Shown one piece after another: positions 32,470 to 41,743 of a stretch of DNA of 64,000 nucleotides. Each line of letters begins with the position of its first letter. The first letter of the stretch is position 1. The stretch comes from Velthaea sp965214335 (GTDB taxonomy: Bacteria > Vulcanimicrobiota > Vulcanimicrobiia > Vulcanimicrobiales > Vulcanimicrobiaceae). The translations under genes and the position numbers were made by a program. The stretch spans positions 558,001 to 622,000 of the forward strand of contig CBDCBO010000014.1 in the NCBI GenBank assembly GCA_965214335.1. The letters run 5' to 3'. The notes beneath the pieces are model-generated. The model was given only the letters and a program-made list of their open reading frames with translations, searched no databases and was not told the origin of the DNA.

Positions 32470-33426
32470 TTGACGGCCAAAGCGGCCCCGGCGGCGGCGC
32501 GCTACACGATCCTCGTCGTCGACGACGATCGCAACCTGCGCACGATCATTCGGACGAATTTAGAGCTGGCCGGATACGGCGTGGTCACCGCGAACGACGC
32601 GGCAGCGGCGCTGGCGTTTCTGGCGCACGAGATTCCCGATCTCATCGTGCTCGACGTCGTGCTGCCCGGTATGGACGGCTTCGAGCTGTGCCGGCGCATC
32701 CGCCGCCATCCGACGTGTGCGCACGTACCGATCATGATGCTGACGGCGCGCGGTGAGACCGAAGACGCCGTCGCCGGCTTCGAGGCGGGCGCCGACGATT
32801 ATGTTGCCAAGCCGTTCGCACCACGCGAAATGCTGGCGCGCGTCCGCGCGAAGATTCGCCGCGTGGCCGTCGATTCGTCGCTCAATCCGCTCACTCGGCT
32901 GCCCGGCAATCTCGCCATCGAAAACGAGATTCGGCGCCGCTTCGAGGGCCGTTTGTCGTGGGCCGTGGTGTACATCGATCTCGACAACTTCAAGGCCTTC
33001 AACGACGTTTACGGCTTCGTCCGCGGCGATGAGGCAATCCGGTTGCTCGCTTCAACCTTGCAGAGCGCGGTTCGCGCGGGCGGTGAAGATGACGATTTCG
33101 TGGGCCACATCGGCGGCGACGACTTCATTCTCGTTACCGACCCCAGCCGCGCCGAGGCCCTCGCCCGCACGATCGCCGCGTCATTCGAGCGCGACGTGCG
33201 CGGGCTGTACGATCCGGCCGATCTCGAACGCGGCTGGATCATGACGACCGACCGGCGCGGCGCCGTCAGCGTTTATCCCGCCATGTCGCTCTCAATTGCC
33301 GTTGTCACCGACGAGCGCCGCAAGATCACCAATTATCAACAGATCGGCGAAGTCGCCGCCGAACTCAAACGCTTTGCTAAAAAACAAAGCGGCTCGTATA
33401 TCGCCACCGACAAGCGCAAGATTTGA
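32470..33426 (+). CDS. Response regulator receiver plus diguanylate-cyclase-like (GGDDF) domain
   Basis: This 318-residue protein has an N-terminal receiver with acidic DDD at 18-20, phosphoacceptor Asp62 (LIVLD) and Lys114 (AKPF). A GGDEF-type domain follows from about residue 140 (LTRLPGNLAIENEIRRRF, VVYIDLDNFKAFNDVYGFVR). The active-site motif is GGDDF (215-219) rather than GG(D/E)EF, and no RxxD inhibitory site is evident. It may make little or no c-di-GMP, or act as a binding platform. The TTG at 32470 has GGGGAAG upstream. Its place between ftsX and the LytM gene suggests it conveys a signal to cell-wall remodelling. Confidence 0.85.
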   Translation: MTAKAAPAAARYTILVVDDDRNLRTIIRTNLELAGYGVVTANDAAAALAFLAHEIPDLIVLDVVLPGMDGFELCRRIRRHPTCAHVPIMMLTARGETEDAVAGFEAGADDYVAKPFAPREMLARVRAKIRRVAVDSSLNPLTRLPGNLAIENEIRRRFEGRLSWAVVYIDLDNFKAFNDVYGFVRGDEAIRLLASTLQSAVRAGGEDDDFVGHIGGDDFILVTDPSRAEALARTIAASFERDVRGLYDPADLERGWIMTTDRRGAVSVYPAMSLSIAVVTDERRKITNYQQIGEVAAELKRFAKKQSGSYIATDKRKI

Positions 33427-34631
33427 TGCATCGCTTCGCGCTCATCGCGATCGCCGCAGCCATTCTGGCGCTGCCGCCGGCGCAACCAATCTTCGGCCGC
33501 AGCGTCGATGCGAAGATCCACGACCAGCAACAAAAAATCCATGCGGCCCACGAGCGGCTGATCCAGGGCCGCGACCAGCTCCATGGAGCGCAGGCCAAAG
33601 TCAGCTCGATTACGGATCAGCTCGCCCAGACCAATCGCACGATCGGCGCCGTGAACGGACGCTTGAACGATCTCGCGGCGCACATCGCATCGACGCAACG
33701 GAAATTAACCTGGACCCACGTCCAGCTCGACGCCGCGCGCCGCACCGTCGCACGGCACGATGAGGCGCTCAAACGGCGCCTCGTCAACGCCTACGAGCAC
33801 AGCGATCTGGGCTACATCGACGTGCTGCTCGAGGCGCGCTCCTTCGCCGATTTCGTCGACCGCTGGAATGCGGTGCGCTTGGTCGTACGCGCTAACGAAG
33901 TTACGATTCGCGAACGACGCGCGGCCGAAGCGCGGGTGGCGGGCATCGAATCGTCGCTGCTGGGCGTGCAGAGCGAGCTCGGCGCGCAACAGACGCAGGC
34001 CAGCCACGAGCATGCGGCACTAGCGGCGCTCGCCGGCGAACGACTGGGCCTGCTGGCCGCGGCGCACCGCGAGCAAACGGCGGCGGCGGCCCAGGTCGTG
34101 CAATACGAAGAGATGACGGCGGCCGAAGAGGCGGCGCTCGAAACGCTCATCCGCCAGAAGCAAGCCGAAGAAGAAGCGCGCCGCGAAGCCGAACGCCGGG
34201 CACGCCAGTTGGCCGGCGAACCGGTAGCGCCCCTCAGCGGAGCGCCCGGCAGCGTCATGTGGCCGGTGTCCGGCCCGATCACCTCGGGCTTCGGCATGCG
34301 CAACCACCCGGTGTTCGGTCGCTTCATCATGCACGCCGGAATCGATATTGCCGCGGCCCAAGGGACCACGATCGCCGCCGCCGCGACGGGCCGCGTTATC
34401 TTGGCGCAGTCGGCCGGCAACTGCGGCAATATGATCACCATCGATCACGGCGGAGGGATGGCAACGAACTATTGCCACCTGTCGCAAATCTTCGTCGGCG
34501 TCGGTCAAGACGTCCAGCGCGGACAAGCGATCGGCGCCGTCGGCATGACCGGCGACGCGACCGGGCCACACTTGCATTTCGAGGTCCGCATCAACGGCAG
34601 GCCCGTCGATCCTTTGGGGTATCTACACTAA
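33426..34631 (+). CDS. EnvC-like coiled-coil LytM/M23 peptidoglycan hydrolase
   Basis: This 401-residue exported protein has a signal peptide (MHRFALIAIAAAILALPPAQ). A long antiparallel coiled coil (about 25-275) is rich in Ala/Glu/Gln, with a gap (SFADFVDRWNAVRLVVRANE) typical of EnvC and Streptococcus PcsB. The M23 domain keeps all zinc ligands: HAGIDIAAA (His, Asp) and GPHLHFEVRING (HxH). E. coli EnvC has lost its ligands, so this one may cleave peptide cross-links itself. Control by FtsEX is the natural inference. The ATG overlaps the preceding TGA (TGATG). Confidence 0.88.
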   Translation: MHRFALIAIAAAILALPPAQPIFGRSVDAKIHDQQQKIHAAHERLIQGRDQLHGAQAKVSSITDQLAQTNRTIGAVNGRLNDLAAHIASTQRKLTWTHVQLDAARRTVARHDEALKRRLVNAYEHSDLGYIDVLLEARSFADFVDRWNAVRLVVRANEVTIRERRAAEARVAGIESSLLGVQSELGAQQTQASHEHAALAALAGERLGLLAAAHREQTAAAAQVVQYEEMTAAEEAALETLIRQKQAEEEARREAERRARQLAGEPVAPLSGAPGSVMWPVSGPITSGFGMRNHPVFGRFIMHAGIDIAAAQGTTIAAAATGRVILAQSAGNCGNMITIDHGGGMATNYCHLSQIFVGVGQDVQRGQAIGAVGMTGDATGPHLHFEVRINGRPVDPLGYLH

Positions 34632-34660
34632 GCTTCGGTTAAACGTTGGCGTCCGAAGCT
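34631..34660 (+). terminator. Hairpin after the FtsEX-LytM operon
   Basis: AGCTTCGG (34631-34638) and CCGAAGCT (34653-34660) form an 8-bp stem with a 14-base loop starting at the last base of the LytM stop codon. No T-run follows. It may separate the operon from the protease genes. Confidence 0.4.
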
Positions 34661-34755
34661 GCTTCTCAGCCTTCAGGCGTAACATTTGCCTGGCCGGGCG
34701 GGTCCAAACGAGGACAGAACTGCCGACGCCCCTTTGAACCGAGGTTCACGACACG

Positions 34756-36168
34756 TTGTCTACCCGCTTGCGGCTCGTCCTTGCCGCTCTTATCGTCGCC
34801 GTCGCCGCACTGGGCGGCGCTGCTTACGTTGGGCGCGCGTCGGCCGACGACAGCGCGGTCATTTCGCAAACCGGCACGCGTATCGCCGGACTCGATCTGA
34901 GTTTGCTGTCCGGGTCGACCGGGAACGCGAACCGCGATATGGTCGCGATGGCCTATAATCGCGTTCAGAGCGCCTATTATAAGTCGTTTGACGACCAGAT
35001 GCTGCTCACGGGCGAGCAGAAGAAGCTGCTGCTCCTCCTCAAAGAGCGCAAGGTCGCGCACCCGGCGCTGCCCGCGCAGGTGGCGACCGCGGACCGCGGG
35101 CGCGATTTGGGGCTGGTGCAAGGGTTGCTCGCGGCGGCCGAAACGCGCTACCCGAAAGCCGCCACCAACGACGAGTACACCCAGGCGGCAATCTCCGGCA
35201 TGCTCGAATCGCTGGGCGATCCCTATACGGTCTACTTGCCGCAAGCGGAGATCGATGCGCTCGAGGAGCAACTGGCCGGCGGGAATTTCGGCGGGATCGG
35301 GGTGTACATCGCGCAGGACCCGCATTCGGGCGCCATCGTGGTCGACCCGATCGAGGGTAATCCGGCCATCAAGGCCGGGGTCCGGCCGGGCGACATCATC
35401 GTGTCGGTCGACAACCAATCGACGATGGGTCAAAAACTCGATGCGGTCGAGCGCCGGATCCGCGGGCCGCTCGGCACGGCGGTCAACCTGCGCATTCGCC
35501 GCCACGACAGCAGCGCGACGCAAGTCGTGCGGGTAACGCGGGCCGAGATTCATGTTCCTTCGGTGCGGGCAAAGATGGAGAGCGGAATAGATTACGTGCG
35601 GCTGGCCGATTTTGGTCAGACCTCGGCTGACGAAGTTCGCGCCGCGATGCTCGAAGGCCGCCAGAAGCATGCCCGCGGCTACATTCTCGATCTGCGTAAC
35701 AACGGCGGCGGCCTACTCGACGCGGCGGTCGACATTTCAAGCTTGTTCATTCCGCAGGGCACGATCGTATCGACGATCGACCGGGGCGGCGACAAAGAGT
35801 CGAAATCGGCCAACGGCCGGGCCTTGGGGCTCGCGCCGCTCGTTCTCTTAGTGAACAAATACACGGCGAGTGCGTCAGAAATTACCGCCGGCGCCGTGCA
35901 AGACTATCACGTCGGCACGATCGTCGGAACAAAAACCTTCGGCAAAGGCGTCGTGCAAAGTCTGTACAACCTGCCCGATCGCAGCGCGCTCAAAATAACC
36001 ACCGCGCGGTACGTGACGCCGCTGGGCCGGGATATCCACCATAAGGGAGTCATTCCCGACGTTACGATCGACCAGCGTGTTGACGCTCCGATCATCGATA
36101 CGGCCAACGACAAACAGCTCGCCGCCGCGAAATCGATCATTCTCAAGAAAGACGCTGCAATTAAATGA
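34756..36168 (+). CDS. S41 C-terminal processing protease (CtpA-like), first copy
   Basis: This 470-residue protein has an N-terminal signal anchor (LRLVLAALIVAVAALGGAAY), a prodomain, a PDZ domain (GGNFGGIGVYIAQDPHSGAI, IKAGVRPGDIIVSVDNQS) and the S41 core. The serine is in KYTASASEITAGA and the lysine in KTFGKGVVQSLYNL; the conserved YVTPLGRDIHHKGVIPDV follows. Such proteases trim envelope proteins and regulate murein hydrolases outside the cytoplasm. It starts with TTG at 34756; no better in-frame start precedes the hydrophobic segment. Its stop overlaps the start of a second S41 gene. Confidence 0.9.
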   Translation: MSTRLRLVLAALIVAVAALGGAAYVGRASADDSAVISQTGTRIAGLDLSLLSGSTGNANRDMVAMAYNRVQSAYYKSFDDQMLLTGEQKKLLLLLKERKVAHPALPAQVATADRGRDLGLVQGLLAAAETRYPKAATNDEYTQAAISGMLESLGDPYTVYLPQAEIDALEEQLAGGNFGGIGVYIAQDPHSGAIVVDPIEGNPAIKAGVRPGDIIVSVDNQSTMGQKLDAVERRIRGPLGTAVNLRIRRHDSSATQVVRVTRAEIHVPSVRAKMESGIDYVRLADFGQTSADEVRAAMLEGRQKHARGYILDLRNNGGGLLDAAVDISSLFIPQGTIVSTIDRGGDKESKSANGRALGLAPLVLLVNKYTASASEITAGAVQDYHVGTIVGTKTFGKGVVQSLYNLPDRSALKITTARYVTPLGRDIHHKGVIPDVTIDQRVDAPIIDTANDKQLAAAKSIILKKDAAIK

Positions 36169-37565
36169 AACGCTTGCTTCCCGCCGCGCTCGCTTTGTCG
36201 CTGGGCCTTGCTCCCGTCGCGCTACCGGCTGCGACGGCAGCATCGCCGACGCTGTCATCTCAGGATGCCAACGAACTCATTACGAGCTACGCGCACCTTA
36301 CGACGGAATTCTATAAAAAGGTCGACAAGCAAGCCGTGTTCGACGGCGTACGCAACAATATCGTAACGTACCTGCGCGCCAATGGTGTCGTCAACCCGAC
36401 GTTACCGGCGTTTCACGCCACCGATGACGACGTGAGCAACGCGCGCGAACTCGAGCATGCGGTATCAGGCGCCGTCGCGACGTATGCCGTCCGAGCCGGC
36501 GGCAAGAGCGGCAGCAGAGCCGGTGCGACCCGAATCGCGTATGCGGCCATTCAGGGCGCCCTCGGTGCGGTCAAAGATAAGTACACCGTCTTCCTGACGC
36601 CGCCCGAGTATGCGGCGATCAATGAGAGCTTGGACGGCACGCAGTTCGGCGGCGTCGGGCTAACCTACGACATCGACGATAAAACCAAAGACATTCACGT
36701 GCAGAACGTGATTCCCGACGGACCGGCGGAAAAAGCGGGCGTGCTCAATGAGGACCTCATTACGCACATCAACGGCCAGGCCGTGCCGGAAGTGATCGCG
36801 GGCAAAACGGCCGAAGCGCAGACCAAAGCGATTCAGGGCCTTCTGCGCGGCGAACCCGGCACCAAGGTAACGCTGACCGTCGACCGGGCCGGGCAGCCGT
36901 CATCGTTCACGATCACGCGCGCAACGATTCACTCGCCCAGCGTACTAGCGAAACTGCTGCCCAACGACATCGGTTGGGTGCAGCTCTCCGTCTTTGGCGC
37001 GGACACCGGACACGAACTCGACGCGGCATTGCACCGCCTCGATGCGCAGGGGGCGAAAGCGTTCATTCTCGATCTCCGCTCGAATGGCGGTGGTTATCTG
37101 ACGGCCGCAGTCGACGTTAGTTCGAAGTTCATTCCGACCGGCCCGATCGTGACAGTCGAATCGCGCGCCGGAACCGACACCGAGTACGATGCCGAAAACA
37201 CCGCCATCGCCCCGCGGCCACTAGCGGTGCTCGTCAATCACTTCACCGCATCCGCGTCGGAAATTACGGCCGGCGCAATTCAAGATAGCGGCGTCGGTGA
37301 GATCATCGGTACCCGAACCTACGGCAAGGGCGTCGTACAGTCGATCTTTCCGCTGGGCGACGGTTCGGCCGTGAAGATAACGACGGCACGGTATTTAACC
37401 CCGCACGGGCGCGACATCAATTCGATCGGCATTCAGCCCGAGATTCTGTCGGACTTGCCTAAAGACGCCCGGATCAAAGCCGGCGACCCGACCACCGACA
37501 TTCAGCTCGGCGCGGCAATAACGTATTTGCAGTCGCGCATCGCCGCCCGCACGTCGAGTCAGTAG
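36165..37565 (+). CDS. S41 C-terminal processing protease, second copy
   Basis: This 466-residue paralogue of the preceding gene is translated from an ATGA overlap. It has a signal peptide (LLPAALALSLGLAPVALPAA), an N-terminal helical region, a PDZ domain (GGVGLTYDIDDKTKDIHVQN, AEKAGVLNEDLITHINGQAV) and an S41 core with serine in HFTASASEITAGAIQD and lysine in RTYGKGVVQSIFPL. Sequence divergence from the first copy is large outside the core, so they likely have different substrates. The conserved catalytic pair argues that both are active. Confidence 0.9.
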   Translation: MKRLLPAALALSLGLAPVALPAATAASPTLSSQDANELITSYAHLTTEFYKKVDKQAVFDGVRNNIVTYLRANGVVNPTLPAFHATDDDVSNARELEHAVSGAVATYAVRAGGKSGSRAGATRIAYAAIQGALGAVKDKYTVFLTPPEYAAINESLDGTQFGGVGLTYDIDDKTKDIHVQNVIPDGPAEKAGVLNEDLITHINGQAVPEVIAGKTAEAQTKAIQGLLRGEPGTKVTLTVDRAGQPSSFTITRATIHSPSVLAKLLPNDIGWVQLSVFGADTGHELDAALHRLDAQGAKAFILDLRSNGGGYLTAAVDVSSKFIPTGPIVTVESRAGTDTEYDAENTAIAPRPLAVLVNHFTASASEITAGAIQDSGVGEIIGTRTYGKGVVQSIFPLGDGSAVKITTARYLTPHGRDINSIGIQPEILSDLPKDARIKAGDPTTDIQLGAAITYLQSRIAARTSSQ

Positions 37566-37572
37566 TCACGCT

Positions 37573-37594
37573 GCGGCCGGTTAACTCCGGCCGC
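37573..37594. terminator. GC-rich hairpin between convergent genes
   Basis: GCGGCCGG-TTAACT-CCGGCCGC is a perfect 8-bp stem with a 6-base loop, 8 bases after the S41 stop and before the convergent HAD gene end. It could stop transcription in both directions. No T-run. Confidence 0.6.
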
Positions 37595-37662
37595 GCGCGG
37601 CAACAGAATCGCCTTCGTTCGCACGATCTTGTGTATGCACCGCTTTCATCACCTTACGCCGG

Positions 37663-38316
37663 CTAACTCGACGCTTGCAACGGCACGACGCTGTGCGTAA
37701 ATAACGCCGCGGTAATTTGGTCGAACGACGTGAACGCGGTAAACGCGATGCCGTTCGTTCGACAGTATCGTTCGAGTGCGCGGCCGGATTTAGCGAAGCA
37801 CCGCTCCGCCTCGTGCGCTGCATCGAAATCGCTGACGCCGTCGCCGACGAACACCGTGCGTTCGCCGGCCGCGCGTGCGCTCCGCACGGCAGCAGCCTTG
37901 TCGTGACCGTTAGCGGACGCGTCGATGAACTGCATCGTCCAGCCGTCCGGCGCAAAGTTGACGCCGTTCGCGAATACCGGCACGTTGACGCCCGCCGCGG
38001 CAAGCGTTGATTCAATGAGTGGCTTCACGCCGCTGGAAAGCACGCGTACCTCGACCCCGCGCGCATCCGCTTCGCTCACGAATCGCGCGAAAGCCGGATC
38101 GACCGTTGCCGTCGCGGCAACAAAGGCCAGCGCCTCCGCCTCCGATTTGCGGATGTGGGACGCCTGCAAGGCCAGTACGTCGCGCAGCGTGCGGCGCCCG
38201 GCGAGCAGCTCGGCATCGATGGTGTCCCAAGCATCGTCACCGACGGCGTCGCGAACGAGCGCATCGTAGGTGTCGATGTCGGTGATGGTGCCGTCGAAAT
38301 CGACGAACACGATCAT
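37663..38316 (-). CDS. HAD-family phosphatase, SerB/MtnX-like
   Basis: This 217-residue HAD enzyme has motif I FVDFDGTITDIDTYDALV, motif II Ser in VRVLSSGVKPL, motif III Lys in NGHDKAAAV and motif IV in VFVGDGVSDFDAA. This is subclass IB, near phosphoserine phosphatase and the MtnX phosphatase of methionine salvage. Substrate is not determinable. The ATG lies 1 base beyond the stop of the RNase gene, making it the last gene of the long min-rodA-rng operon. Confidence 0.85.
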   Translation of the reverse strand: MIVFVDFDGTITDIDTYDALVRDAVGDDAWDTIDAELLAGRRTLRDVLALQASHIRKSEAEALAFVAATATVDPAFARFVSEADARGVEVRVLSSGVKPLIESTLAAAGVNVPVFANGVNFAPDGWTMQFIDASANGHDKAAAVRSARAAGERTVFVGDGVSDFDAAHEAERCFAKSGRALERYCRTNGIAFTAFTSFDQITAALFTHSVVPLQASS

Positions 38317-38317
38317 G

Positions 38318-41300
38318 CTATTTTTTCTTGCGCGTCGTAGCCTTCTTGGCCGCCGTCTTCTTCGCGGCCGGCGCCTTTTTCGCTGACGTAGCGGTTTTCT
38401 TCACGGCGCTCGCCTTTGCGGCGCTTGCTTTCGCAGGCGGCGCTTTTTTGGCTGTCGTCGCGACCTTCTTGCGTTCCGGAGCCTTGGCTGCCGGCGCTTT
38501 CTTCACGGCACCCGCGGGCTCGGCTTTCTTGGCGCGCCGCGGCGCGGCACTCGCCCGCGGTGCGGCTTGCGCGCTTCGTTCCGAGGCGATAGCCGCCGGC
38601 TCGATCGGCGGCGCGGCGACGGGCTCGGGCGCCGGAACGGCAACACGCTGCTCGGCTGGTTGAACCGCCGGCGACGCTGCGACTGGTGCGGGCGCCTCGA
38701 CCTTACGCCGCGCTGTGGTCCGCGTCGCCCGGTTGGGTACGGCCGCCGCCTCCGACTCCGGCTTGGCGGTCCGTTTCGCGCGCTCTTCCGTCCGCGGCGG
38801 AGGCAGTGCGCGCATCGGTGTCGACTCGATCTGGGCCGGAATCGCGGCGTCGGGCGCGGCGGCCCGCCGCCGCCGGGCCGGTGTCGTCACCTTGACCTCG
38901 GCGGCCGGTTCGTCGGGAGCGACGAGCGACGGCGGAGGCGCGTTCACGGCAACGTGTGCCGGGCGGCGATCGACGGGCGCAATGGCGCGCGACGGTTCGC
39001 GCGGAGCGGTTTCGCCGGTCGCCTGCGCGGCGCCGTCGGAATCAACCCGGAAGATATGGCGATCCGGAACGACCGGCGCGCTCGCCTGAGCCGCGGCTTC
39101 GCCGGTTCCTCGGCCACGCCGGCGCCGGCGCCGGCGCCGGCGCTTGGGTTCGCCCTCGCCGGCCGGGTCTTCGAGTCCCAATGCCGCATCAACGGCGGCG
39201 GCTTCATCTTCAGCCAGATCGTCTTCATCATCGGGCGCAGCCCCGGCGGCTGCCGCGGCCGCCAGGTCGAGCGGTGGGGCGGCGTTCGTCGTCGCCTGCA
39301 GCGGAATGACTTCCACGCTGCCGCCACGGCCACGCCGGCGACGCCGGCGGCGCCGGCGGCTGCCGTCGCCCGTTCCGGTGGCTTCCGTAATCGGGATGAC
39401 TTTGTCGCCGTCGGGTTCTTCGACCGGCTCCCGCAAGAAGGCGGCGGGTGCCGGAACCGGCGGCAACGGGGTCTCGGGTCGCAGCGGGCGTTCGCCGGCG
39501 GGAGCAACCTCAGGTCGCCCGATCCGGTCGCCCGACAGCGATTCGCCGGGCATCACCAGCGATCCGGATAGCGACTCGCCCGGCAACTTCACCACCGCGC
39601 CGTTCCCGACGATACTGGCCGCCGGTTTTACCACCGGCACGATACCTTTAGCGGCCCGGTCCTCGGCAACGACCGCGACGCTCACCTTGCGGTCCGTCTG
39701 CTCGACTTCGGCTTCCTCGGTGGTCGAAATCCCAATGGCGAGTCGCGCGCCGACGCCTTTGGCCGCTTCTTCGGCGAGTTCGCGGAGTTCTTCGGCCTGC
39801 TCGTCCGACGTGAGCGGCTTCGCCGGTCCGCGACCGCCACGCCGGCGTTTGCGCTTGCCTTCACCGGCAGCGACAAACGCCGAGGCCGCAGCCGGCATGC
39901 GCGGTTCGGCCAAGACTTCATTGCCGTCGACGTCGATGATCCGGATCTTCATCGGATTTCCGGCTTGATTCGCAGCGTTCTCGACTTCGACTAGCCGGCC
40001 GTTGACCACCGCCAACGCCGAGGTGCCGCTGGGTGTTCGAACGTTGAGCAAATCGACGTCGAACTCGTCACCGACGCGAACCGGCGATAACTCGGGCAGC
40101 GTACCGTTGAAGAGTACGCGCGGTTTTTCCGGATGAACCGTCGCATCGACCCGAACGTCGATGGGTTTCCCGACCTGTTCGGAGAGCGCTTTGAGTTCGT
40201 CTTCGTACCAGAACTCGACTTGCGCCGCGACATTGGGCGACGCCGCGATATGCACGTGTTCGCCATGGCCGTCGGCATGTTCGGAGATCTGACGGAAGGT
40301 CGATATCGTCACCGACTCGGGCGACATCACGGTGCCCAGACCGCTGCAGGTCGGACAGGCGCCGCGCAATTGTCCGCCCAGATCCTTGCCGACGCGCTTG
40401 CGCGTAAACTCGAGCAAACCCAGCGGTGAAAACGACTGAATCGTCGAGCGCGTGCGATCTTTGCGCAGACCCGCCTCGAGCGTCGTTATCACGCGGTTAC
40501 GATTGCCCTCGGTGTTCATGTCGATGAAGTCGCATACGACGATCCCGCCGATATCGCGCAGGCGTACCTGACGCGCTATTTCGGCCGCCGCTTCAACGTT
40601 GGTGCGGACGATCGTATCTTCGAGATTCTTACCGCCGGTGAACTTGCCCGAGTTCACGTCGATCACGGTGAGCGCTTCGGTTGTTTCGATGACGATCGAA
40701 CCGCCGGACGGTAGCTTTACCGTCGGGCGCATCAAGCGCTGCAACTCATCGTCGATCTTGTAATCACTGAACAGAGCGCGACCGCCGGGGTACGGCTTGA
40801 TCCGATCCAGATATTGCGGCCCCAACAGGCGCATGAAATCGCGCACGTTTTCGGCTTCCGCCGGGTCGTCGATGTAGACATTCTCGACTTCGGGCGTAAT
40901 GAAATCGCGTGCCGCTTTATACACGAGATTCATGTCTTTGTGCAGCAACGCGGGCGACGGCGCCCGCTTGAATTGTTCGAGGATGCCGTGCCACATGCGG
41001 ATGAGCACGCCGAGATCGGCCACGAGTTCAGCCGAAGAAACGCGATTCGCCGCCGTGCGCACGACGGTCGCCATCCCTTCGGGCCGGATGGCTTTCATGA
41101 TGCCCTTGAGCCGGTTGCGTTCGTCAGCCGATTCGATCTTGCGCGACACGCCGCTATACTTGCCGGTCGGCATCAGGATCAGGTAGCGGCCGGGCAGCGA
41201 GATGTTGGTCGAAATGCGCGCACCCTTGAGCCCGCGCGGTTCCTTAACAATCTGAACGAGCACATCGTCGCCGCGATTGACTTTCTCGTTGATGGTCCAA

Positions 41301-41566
41301 CCGCTGCGACCGGATGTGATCTCGACATCACCGATATTCAACGGCGTCTTGTTGATGTCGTCGACGTACAGAAACGCGTTGCGCCCTAAGCCGATGTCCA
41401 CGAAACTTGCGCCCATGCCGGGGAGCACGTTCTGAACTTTTCCTTTGAAGATCGAGCCGATGACCTTTTCTTCGCGCTCGACGTAAATTTCTGATAGCGT
41501 CCCATCCTCGAGGATCGCGACGCGGTTCTCCCACGGATCGCTCGAAATGAGAATATCGGTCGGCAA
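38318..41566 (-). CDS. rng: Ribonuclease E/G family endoribonuclease with long basic tail
   Basis: This 1082-residue protein has its catalytic half in residues 1-510: an S1 domain (KGKVQNVLPGMGASFVDIGL), Mg-binding Asp303 (VIDVNSG) and Asp346 (VVCDFIDM), and the zinc-link CPTC (404-407). These coincide with E. coli RNase E numbering. The remaining about 550 residues are low complexity: twin PGESLSG repeats, several runs of 7-10 Arg, Pro/Ala-rich spacers, and a final Lys/Ala tail resembling histone H1. The tail should bind RNA and scaffold degradosome-like partners. Start TTG at 41566 has GAGAGAGG upstream. It matures rRNA and mRNA. The 177 bases before it show no gene. Confidence 0.92.
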   Translation of the reverse strand: MPTDILISSDPWENRVAILEDGTLSEIYVEREEKVIGSIFKGKVQNVLPGMGASFVDIGLGRNAFLYVDDINKTPLNIGDVEITSGRSGWTINEKVNRGDDVLVQIVKEPRGLKGARISTNISLPGRYLILMPTGKYSGVSRKIESADERNRLKGIMKAIRPEGMATVVRTAANRVSSAELVADLGVLIRMWHGILEQFKRAPSPALLHKDMNLVYKAARDFITPEVENVYIDDPAEAENVRDFMRLLGPQYLDRIKPYPGGRALFSDYKIDDELQRLMRPTVKLPSGGSIVIETTEALTVIDVNSGKFTGGKNLEDTIVRTNVEAAAEIARQVRLRDIGGIVVCDFIDMNTEGNRNRVITTLEAGLRKDRTRSTIQSFSPLGLLEFTRKRVGKDLGGQLRGACPTCSGLGTVMSPESVTISTFRQISEHADGHGEHVHIAASPNVAAQVEFWYEDELKALSEQVGKPIDVRVDATVHPEKPRVLFNGTLPELSPVRVGDEFDVDLLNVRTPSGTSALAVVNGRLVEVENAANQAGNPMKIRIIDVDGNEVLAEPRMPAAASAFVAAGEGKRKRRRGGRGPAKPLTSDEQAEELRELAEEAAKGVGARLAIGISTTEEAEVEQTDRKVSVAVVAEDRAAKGIVPVVKPAASIVGNGAVVKLPGESLSGSLVMPGESLSGDRIGRPEVAPAGERPLRPETPLPPVPAPAAFLREPVEEPDGDKVIPITEATGTGDGSRRRRRRRRRGRGGSVEVIPLQATTNAAPPLDLAAAAAAGAAPDDEDDLAEDEAAAVDAALGLEDPAGEGEPKRRRRRRRRRGRGTGEAAAQASAPVVPDRHIFRVDSDGAAQATGETAPREPSRAIAPVDRRPAHVAVNAPPPSLVAPDEPAAEVKVTTPARRRRAAAPDAAIPAQIESTPMRALPPPRTEERAKRTAKPESEAAAVPNRATRTTARRKVEAPAPVAASPAVQPAEQRVAVPAPEPVAAPPIEPAAIASERSAQAAPRASAAPRRAKKAEPAGAVKKAPAAKAPERKKVATTAKKAPPAKASAAKASAVKKTATSAKKAPAAKKTAAKKATTRKKK
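39118..39143. repeat. GCCGGC hexamer repeat encoding poly-arginine
   Basis: Four perfect GCCGGC units plus two bases lie inside the RNase E/G tail and code for an Arg run on the minus strand. A similar imperfect stretch lies at about 39325-39362. Such tracts can slip during replication. Confidence 0.7.
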
Positions 41567-41743
41567 GTTGGGCCTCTCTCGGGCCTTAGCGTCGCAATCG
41601 AACTTCGCGAACCGCCCTATCCGGCGACTCGAGCGGACGATCCGGGCCGGGCCCGTCTCCTAAACAAAATGCTTGATCTGAAATGCGTCGACCTCAGGGA
41701 CGATCCAGCACCTCCGTGCGACCGCCCAGCTTGGCCGATGTGA

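Noticed and set aside
39118..39362. GCCGGC tracts considered as a CRISPR or REP-type repeat
   Set aside because: No spacers; the repeats are in frame and encode arginine blocks of the RNase tail.
38567..39571. Plus-strand 334-codon frame antisense to the RNase E/G tail
   Set aside because: Gly/Arg-rich translation generated by the GCCGGC repeats; the minus-strand frame has conserved catalytic domains and a proper start.
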